Positions 13,376 through 18,229 of a stretch of DNA of 18,229 nucleotides are shown piece after piece; the first letter of the stretch is position 1; each line of letters opens with the position of its first letter. The position numbers and the translations under genes are program-made. The DNA is taken from positions 1 to 18,229 of the forward strand of contig CAMJGB010000011.1 of assembly GCA_946405115.1 (NCBI GenBank), written 5' to 3'. Source of the DNA: an uncultured Clostridia bacterium (GTDB lineage Bacteria; Bacillota; Clostridia; Saccharofermentanales; Saccharofermentanaceae). The notes beneath the pieces were generated by a model, which saw only the letters and a list, made by a program, of their open reading frames with translations, ran no database searches and was not told where the DNA came from.

Positions 13376-16300
13376 ATGGCGGTTTTAACGAATCTGGCGA
13401 GCACGCTTACGGCCAGATATTTCCCTTCCAAGACTTTAACAGATGCTTTTTATCTTGACGGAAGACTTTTTGGTAAAAGAGAAGCACGTCAAGCAGATAT
13501 AACAATAGAGAAGAATGAGAGAGGTTATTTCCTTTCAGTATTTGCACATCCGAAGCTTGCTAACTATGAACCCGGCATGATGCCGCCATACGAGCCGGAA
13601 CTTCGTGGTACATGTAATGAAGTAAAGTTCGGATACAAAGAGATCGACGAGATGATCGAGGGCTTCCTCACAACTGCAGTCGACGTTACAGGAAAGTCCA
13701 GAATCGCAGAAGCTGACGACAGGACACCTTATTTCTCAGGCATTATCATCAGAGATTCAGAGGCTTTCGCCGTTACTATCGGTACAGGTCTCGCATTCCT
13801 TTACAGAGACGATACACTCTATCCTTTGACAGATGCAGGCATCCCCATGGAGCCTATCGATGCCAAGGGCAACAGAGTTGCAGACTTCCTTTACTATTGC
13901 TCATCCAAGACAGCTAACGCGCTCTGGTCCAATTTCTTCACATTGTCCCAGGACGACTGCATCATCCTTTGCAACAAGGAAGTATACGATGCATTGGGTC
14001 AGCGCGAGATCTTGAGAATCCTCGATGAGGCAGATGACCAGTGCGATGCCGCAGGCGTCATCATCACTCAGGCTTCCGCGAGAATGCCTGACGTTCCGAT
14101 GCAGTTTGCAATCTCATTCGTTGAGGACGTCGTATCCGATGAGAAGAAGGGTCTGTTCGGCTTCAGAAAGAAGGCTAAGGAAGAAGATACTTCCGACATG
14201 AGCATTCAGTCTACATTCGACGGAGGTCTCGTAGGTGCCGCTGCCAACGCAGCTGCAGCTTCAGGATTTGCCGGAAGCATGACTATCGATGAGTATCAGC
14301 CACAGGAAGGCAATTCCTTCGTCATGTTCGGTGACAACGGCGGTAACATGGCTCCTCCCGCATCCAACCAGGTTGCTACTGGCAATCAGGGCATCGTGGT
14401 AGACGGGGCAGCTAAGAGCAAGGACGGCGATTTTGTCCAGTTCCTTGATCCTTCAGTAAACAAGGACGTATCCGAGGTTTCAGCCGAGGATGTCATGAAG
14501 ACTTTGTTCCAAGATTCCGTTAAGGCTACCGCAGCAGCTGCCGCAGGCGCTGCAACTGTCGGTGCAGCCGCAGCAGCAGGAACGGCAGTGGCCGGTGCTG
14601 CAACAGGAGCCGCCGAGGCAACCGCAGGTGCTGCAGCAGTTTCCGGCGCGGCCGCAGCTTCAGCAGGTGCCAAGGAGGCTGCAGAATCAATCTTCGTAAG
14701 CGAAGCAGTTAATCCTTTCGCTGACATGAAGGCAGATTCTTCTGCTCCCATGAAGACGGTATCTACGACAGAGTTCGCTATTAACAGCGATACAGATGCA
14801 GATAAGACCAAGCCTGTTGAGAGACTTGATGCCGCATTTATGGCTAAGCTCGTTCAGGAGAGCGAGGAGATCGCAGCCAAGGAAGCTGCTAAGGAGGCTA
14901 TGGAAGAGACACCTTTCGTTGCCGTTATGCCTGAGAAAGCTCCTGAGGTTGCTCCCGCACCCGCAGAGCCTGTTGCAACATCGCCTTTCGTTGCGGAAGC
15001 TTATGCAGCTCCCAAGGCATCGGTTGAGCCTGCACCGGTTCCCGAGCAGCCTTCAGAAGGCACATTCGTTTTCTCGCAGAGTTCAGATGAGACGGTGGTT
15101 CCCGATGTTACACCTGCAGATGCAGGCAGTGACTTCGATCCATATAGTGTAGGTAACGGCGAGGAGATGCAGAATGCCGAGCCTCTCGTATTCGGTGAGA
15201 CGGGCATATTGACAGCTCCTACAGACGAGGAGATCAAGGAGGCAACTGAGGGTATTCCGGTACCTGAGTTCGACATTAAGAGCGAAGCTCCTACGATCAC
15301 TGAGTCAGACAAGTTAGGAGTGGAGTTCCCCGTGAGCAAAGACTACGACAAGCCGGCTGAACAGCCCGAAGAGAACGTTGCATCCGAGTCCGCTAACGAC
15401 TTCAGCCTTCCTTTCGAGAACGGCGCAGAGACAGTTAACGACATTCCCGAGCCGGTAGCTGAGCCTATCCCCGAGATGCCTATCTACGGTGCGAATGAGT
15501 ATCAGACTCCTACGGCGGCAACCAATGCTGATGTACCCGTAGATGCACCCGATCAGGGAGTTTATTCCTACGGTCAGATGGTTAATAACGAGAACATGGC
15601 TGAGACGCCTGTTCCCGAAGCAGAAGTTGATTACAGTTATAGCGCTCCCGCACAGGCTCCTGTCGATCCGTTTATGGGTCAGGAGGAACAGCCCGTTCCT
15701 CAGGCAGACCAGTCTGAGTATGAGTCCCTGAGCCCTACGGCTTACGGTCCTTACGACGAGCAGCCTTACACCGAAGGTAAGTACGGATATACACCCGGAC
15801 AGTATCAGGAAGGATACGATAACCCCGCAGGTGCACCCGGTGCCGTACCCCCGAGTTCTGATGATGACTGGATTAATTCTATTCTTGGAATCGATGACAG
15901 TGCATTCGATGCAGCAGGCGCAGGTGCAGCAGCAACTGCAGCCGCAGCAGAGGGCATGGACGCAGGAGGTGCAACAATGGCAGACAACGGTGGTTACGGA
16001 TATAACCGACAGCCCGCTAATCCGGCTGTTCCCCCGATGCAGAGAAGACCCGGTGCTGCTTCAAGGCCCAGAACTTCTGCTTCACAGGGCAGCGGTAACG
16101 GCGGCGGAAAGCGTAAGGTACCCCGTCTTAACAGAAACGGTTACATGTTCCTGGCATTTGTCATCGTATGTATCGTATGTCTCATTATCCTCATCAGTGC
16201 GATCGTAAGATCCTGCGGTAAGGAAGATGCAGAAGCTACCGAGACAGATGTAAATGAGGTATCAGTAGAGACAACAGTAGTACTCGAGACAGAACCTGCT

Positions 16301-16678
16301 GTAACGACTACACAGGATCCTTCGTATCCTATCGGAAGATTCGAGTTCTCTGAGTACATCGGCTACAGAACATGGTGGGATCTCTTCAATAACGTTTACG
16401 GTATTGATGATATTGCTAACACATCCGATGCAAGAATCCAGATCATTCTTGACTATAACGGACTTGATGCAAGCTACACACCGAGCGCAGGCGATCAGCT
16501 CCTTCTCCCTCCTGTAGGCGTACTCGACGGTACTATCCCCGTTACGTTCCAGGTGGGCGGAGGCTCAACCACAAGCGCAGTAAGCGGTGAGGTTCAGACA
16601 GTGGACGGCGCATCTGAGACAGAGGCTGCTGCACCCGACGGAGAGGCTGCTGTTGAGACAGAGGCACCTGCCGCTTAA
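13376..16678 (+). CDS. Transmembrane PP2C-like pseudophosphatase with outside LysM-like region
   Basis: An 1100-residue protein in five parts. (a) Residues 1-250 follow the PP2C (PPM) fold strand by strand, but every metal-binding acid I can align is gone: SVFAHPKL (54-61) stands for VFDGMGG, IGTGLAFLYRDDTLYPLT (135-152) for VGDSRxYLYRxGxLxxLT, CIILCNKEV for LLCSDGL, and RMPDVPMQFAISFV for GGxDNITVIVV. (b) A basic FRKKAKEED, then an alanine run (384-432, about 30 of 49 Ala). (c) A long Pro/Glu/Ala disordered stretch to about 900, with a hydrophobic DDDWINSILGIDD island (829-841). (d) KRKVPRLNRNG, then one membrane helix, 924-944, so by the positive-inside rule the PP2C part is cytoplasmic. 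(e) An outside tail with residues 984-1050 resembling LysM (WWDLFNNVYGID ... ILDYNGLD ... AGDQLLLPP). Monocistronic. Likely a wall-to-cytoplasm link or sensor; no catalysis expected. Confidence 0.75.
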   Translation: MAVLTNLASTLTARYFPSKTLTDAFYLDGRLFGKREARQADITIEKNERGYFLSVFAHPKLANYEPGMMPPYEPELRGTCNEVKFGYKEIDEMIEGFLTTAVDVTGKSRIAEADDRTPYFSGIIIRDSEAFAVTIGTGLAFLYRDDTLYPLTDAGIPMEPIDAKGNRVADFLYYCSSKTANALWSNFFTLSQDDCIILCNKEVYDALGQREILRILDEADDQCDAAGVIITQASARMPDVPMQFAISFVEDVVSDEKKGLFGFRKKAKEEDTSDMSIQSTFDGGLVGAAANAAAASGFAGSMTIDEYQPQEGNSFVMFGDNGGNMAPPASNQVATGNQGIVVDGAAKSKDGDFVQFLDPSVNKDVSEVSAEDVMKTLFQDSVKATAAAAAGAATVGAAAAAGTAVAGAATGAAEATAGAAAVSGAAAASAGAKEAAESIFVSEAVNPFADMKADSSAPMKTVSTTEFAINSDTDADKTKPVERLDAAFMAKLVQESEEIAAKEAAKEAMEETPFVAVMPEKAPEVAPAPAEPVATSPFVAEAYAAPKASVEPAPVPEQPSEGTFVFSQSSDETVVPDVTPADAGSDFDPYSVGNGEEMQNAEPLVFGETGILTAPTDEEIKEATEGIPVPEFDIKSEAPTITESDKLGVEFPVSKDYDKPAEQPEENVASESANDFSLPFENGAETVNDIPEPVAEPIPEMPIYGANEYQTPTAATNADVPVDAPDQGVYSYGQMVNNENMAETPVPEAEVDYSYSAPAQAPVDPFMGQEEQPVPQADQSEYESLSPTAYGPYDEQPYTEGKYGYTPGQYQEGYDNPAGAPGAVPPSSDDDWINSILGIDDSAFDAAGAGAAATAAAAEGMDAGGATMADNGGYGYNRQPANPAVPPMQRRPGAASRPRTSASQGSGNGGGKRKVPRLNRNGYMFLAFVIVCIVCLIILISAIVRSCGKEDAEATETDVNEVSVETTVVLETEPAVTTTQDPSYPIGRFEFSEYIGYRTWWDLFNNVYGIDDIANTSDARIQIILDYNGLDASYTPSAGDQLLLPPVGVLDGTIPVTFQVGGGSTTSAVSGEVQTVDGASETEAAAPDGEAAVETEAPAA

Positions 16679-16705
16679 GCCAAACTGAAAATTATATCGA
16701 TTAAG

Positions 16706-16737
16706 AAGCCGACAATTTACAAGTTGTCGGCTTTTAA
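16706..16737 (+). terminator. Rho-independent terminator after the pseudo-PP2C gene
   Basis: A perfect 10-base stem AAGCCGACAA (16706-16715) with TTGTCGGCTT (16724-16733), loop TTTACAAG, then TTAATAT. It begins 27 bases after the stop codon. The A-rich 5' side gives a short T tract on the other strand, but no gene there needs it. Confidence 0.9.
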
Positions 16738-16794
16738 TATGGACTTTTGTAATATTTCAATGCATTTAATATATAACCTATAAATGCGGCCGTG

Positions 16795-16803
16795 TGCTAT
16801 AAT
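16795..16803 (+). promoter_or_regulatory. Extended -10 promoter of the aminotransferase-serA operon
   Basis: TGCTATAAT (16795-16803) is a consensus TATAAT with a TGn extension. No good -35 hexamer is visible at 16-18 bases upstream, though the stretch is A/T rich. Expected start near 16810, about 36 bases before the ATG. The ribosome site AAGGAAGGAT is 9-10 bases from the start. Confidence 0.65.
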
Positions 16804-16845
16804 CACTAAGTTGTTTTTATTGTATGAAGGAAGGATATCTAAGCT

Positions 16846-17919
16846 ATGCACAAGAAATTATTCATACCTGGCCCTGTTGAGGTAAATCCTGCAGTTCTTG
16901 AGAAGATGGCTACGCCTCTTATCGGGCACCGTACAAAGGATGCAACTGCTTTGCAGCAGGGTATCTCTGAGAAGATGCAGAAGGTTATGGCAACCAAGAA
17001 CACAATCGTTCTTTCCACATCTTCAGGAAGCGGACTTATGGAAGGTGCTGTACGTTGTTTCACAAAGAAGCGCGCTGCAGTATTCTCAATCGGAGCTTTC
17101 GGTAAGAGATGGTACAAGATGTGTACAGCTAACGGTATCCCTGCAGATATCTTCGAGAGTGAGCTCGGACAGATTACAACTCCCGAGATGATCGAGGAGG
17201 CACTTTCCACAGGTAAGTACGACCTCATCACAATCACACAGAACGAGACTTCCACAGGTATCCATAATCCTATGGCAAGACTTGCTGAAGTTTACAAGAA
17301 GTATCCTGACGTTATCGTCTGCGTTGATACAGTTTCATCTATGGCAGGTGACTTCGTACCTGTAGATGAGCTCGGAATCGACGTTTGCATCACTTCCACA
17401 CAGAAGTGCCTCGGTGTTCCTCCGGGAATGGCAATCGCTGCCGTATCCGACAGAGCAATCGAGAAGGCTAAGACAATTGAGAACAGAGGTCTCTACTTCG
17501 ACTATGTAGAGCTTGTTAAGTTCGTTAAGGAGAAGCCTTATCAGTATCCTTCAACACCTTCACTCTCACACATGTTCGCTCTGGACTACCAGCTCGACAG
17601 AATCCTCGAGGAAGGTCTTGAGAACAGATATGCTAGACATAAGAGACTTGCAGCTAAGGTTCAGGAGTGGGCTAAGACACACGGCGGTCTTTACTCCGAT
17701 CCTGAGAACCTCTCTGTAACGGTTACATGCATCAACAACACAACAGGACATCCTTTCTCCGATATCAACAAGGCTATGGGAGAGAAGGGCTGGCTCATCA
17801 GCAACGGTTACGGCGATCTTAAGGATAAGACATTCAGAGTCGCTCACATGGCTGATACAACAGACGAGGAGATGGATGCACTTCTCAAGGACCTCGACGA
17901 AGTCCTCGCATCTCTCTGA
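16846..17919 (+). CDS. Class V aminotransferase, probable phosphoserine aminotransferase
   Basis: A 357-residue PLP enzyme of the alanine-glyoxylate/serine-pyruvate aminotransferase branch of class V. The start LFIPGPVEV and LIGHRTKDA are typical, followed by STSSGSGLMEGAVR (57-70, PLP phosphate contact), CVDTVSSMAGD with D161 against the pyridine nitrogen, and CITSTQKCLGVPPGMA with K187 as the PLP lysine. The C-terminal FRVAHMADTT is also typical. It is not the classic SerC sequence type. Because it is followed at 35 bases by serA, I infer that it does the SerC step, turning 3-phosphohydroxypyruvate into phosphoserine, as is thought for the same gene pair in other clostridia and methanogens. 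The codons are strongly biased to a small set (AAG, ACA, CTC), suggesting high expression. Confidence 0.88.
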   Translation: MHKKLFIPGPVEVNPAVLEKMATPLIGHRTKDATALQQGISEKMQKVMATKNTIVLSTSSGSGLMEGAVRCFTKKRAAVFSIGAFGKRWYKMCTANGIPADIFESELGQITTPEMIEEALSTGKYDLITITQNETSTGIHNPMARLAEVYKKYPDVIVCVDTVSSMAGDFVPVDELGIDVCITSTQKCLGVPPGMAIAAVSDRAIEKAKTIENRGLYFDYVELVKFVKEKPYQYPSTPSLSHMFALDYQLDRILEEGLENRYARHKRLAAKVQEWAKTHGGLYSDPENLSVTVTCINNTTGHPFSDINKAMGEKGWLISNGYGDLKDKTFRVAHMADTTDEEMDALLKDLDEVLASL

Positions 17920-17954
17920 TCACTACGTTAAATAAAGATTAAGGAGTATACATT

Positions 17955-18229
17955 ATGAAGGTATTAATTACTGAGAGCATTGCAGAGCAGTCAGTTCAGT
18001 ACTTGAAGGACCAGGGATACGAGGTTGAAGAGTATCTCGGTCATTCACAGGAAGAGATCAACGAGCACATCAAGGGCTTCCACGCTCTTATCGTAAGATC
18101 TGCTACTAAGGTTGGACCTGAACTCCTCGCTAACGCTGATTGCCTCAAGGCAGTCGGACGTGCAGGTACAGGTATCGACAACATCGACGTTCCTGCTTGT
18201 ACAGAGCACGGCGTTATCGCTCTTAACAC
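17955..18229 (+). CDS. serA: D-3-phosphoglycerate dehydrogenase, N-terminal part only
   Basis: The first 91 codons of a gene that runs past the right edge. The protein begins MKVLITESIAEQSVQYLKDQ, then ALIVRSATKV and LKAVGRAGTGIDNIDV, motifs of the substrate domain of SerA in the D-isomer-specific 2-hydroxyacid dehydrogenase family. SerA oxidises 3-phosphoglycerate with NAD to start serine synthesis. AAGGAG (17941-17946) lies 8 bases before ATG17955. It is the second gene of an operon with the upstream aminotransferase; the NAD-binding domain and any regulatory ACT domain are not visible. Confidence 0.93.
   Translation, partial: MKVLITESIAEQSVQYLKDQGYEVEEYLGHSQEEINEHIKGFHALIVRSATKVGPELLANADCLKAVGRAGTGIDNIDVPACTEHGVIALN

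Noticed and set aside
14386..14811. Long open frame of 141 codons on the - strand, alanine rich
   Set aside because: It is the complement of the alanine/glycine block of the pseudo-PP2C gene; no ribosome site or promoter, and it mirrors the low-complexity codons.

Overview
The window looks like chromosomal DNA from a Bacillota bacterium of class Clostridia; I cannot place it to genus. The signs are strong AGGAGG-type ribosome binding sites, sigma-A promoters with extended -10 boxes, lipobox lipoproteins, the LL-diaminopimelate aminotransferase route to lysine, a class V aminotransferase paired with SerA, and DUF2142/GtrA surface-glycan genes. There are no phage, IS, CRISPR, tRNA or rRNA features. 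Most of it is a housekeeping backbone with a few unusual genes set in it.

Layout. (1) 2-5452, + strand: a tight operon. It holds the 3' end of a membrane protein gene, an Mrp/NBP35 iron-sulfur carrier ATPase, a thioredoxin-fold lipoprotein without the CxxC pair, a divergent IspF, a large DUF2142 membrane protein and a GtrA-family protein. The last two suggest assembly of a cell-surface polymer on a lipid carrier; IspF would supply isoprenoid precursor. (2) 5453-5770: a short interval holding an unlisted 52-codon gene for a secreted peptide with a double-glycine leader and a basic, proline-containing, cysteine-free core, followed by its own terminator. (3) 5766-9174, - strand: dapL, radA and ispD; radA has its own extended -10 promoter and probably a leaderless transcript. 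(4) 9217-9400: divergent promoters for dapL and the next + strand unit. (5) 9401-13266, + strand: an AMP-forming ligase with eroded catalytic motifs overlapping by 59 bases a DUF885 metallopeptidase-like lipoprotein, closed by a strong terminator. (6) 13321-16737, + strand: a monocistronic unit for an 1100-residue protein, here read as a PP2C pseudophosphatase, long disordered linker, one membrane span and an outside LysM-like region. (7) 16798-end, + strand: aminotransferase and serA, the start of serine synthesis; serA runs off the window.

The two best candidates for something undescribed are the orphan double-glycine peptide at 5579-5737 and the pseudo-PP2C/LysM-like protein at 13376-16678. 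The ligase at 9401 is a third. All functional statements rest on motif reading by eye; no database search was run.
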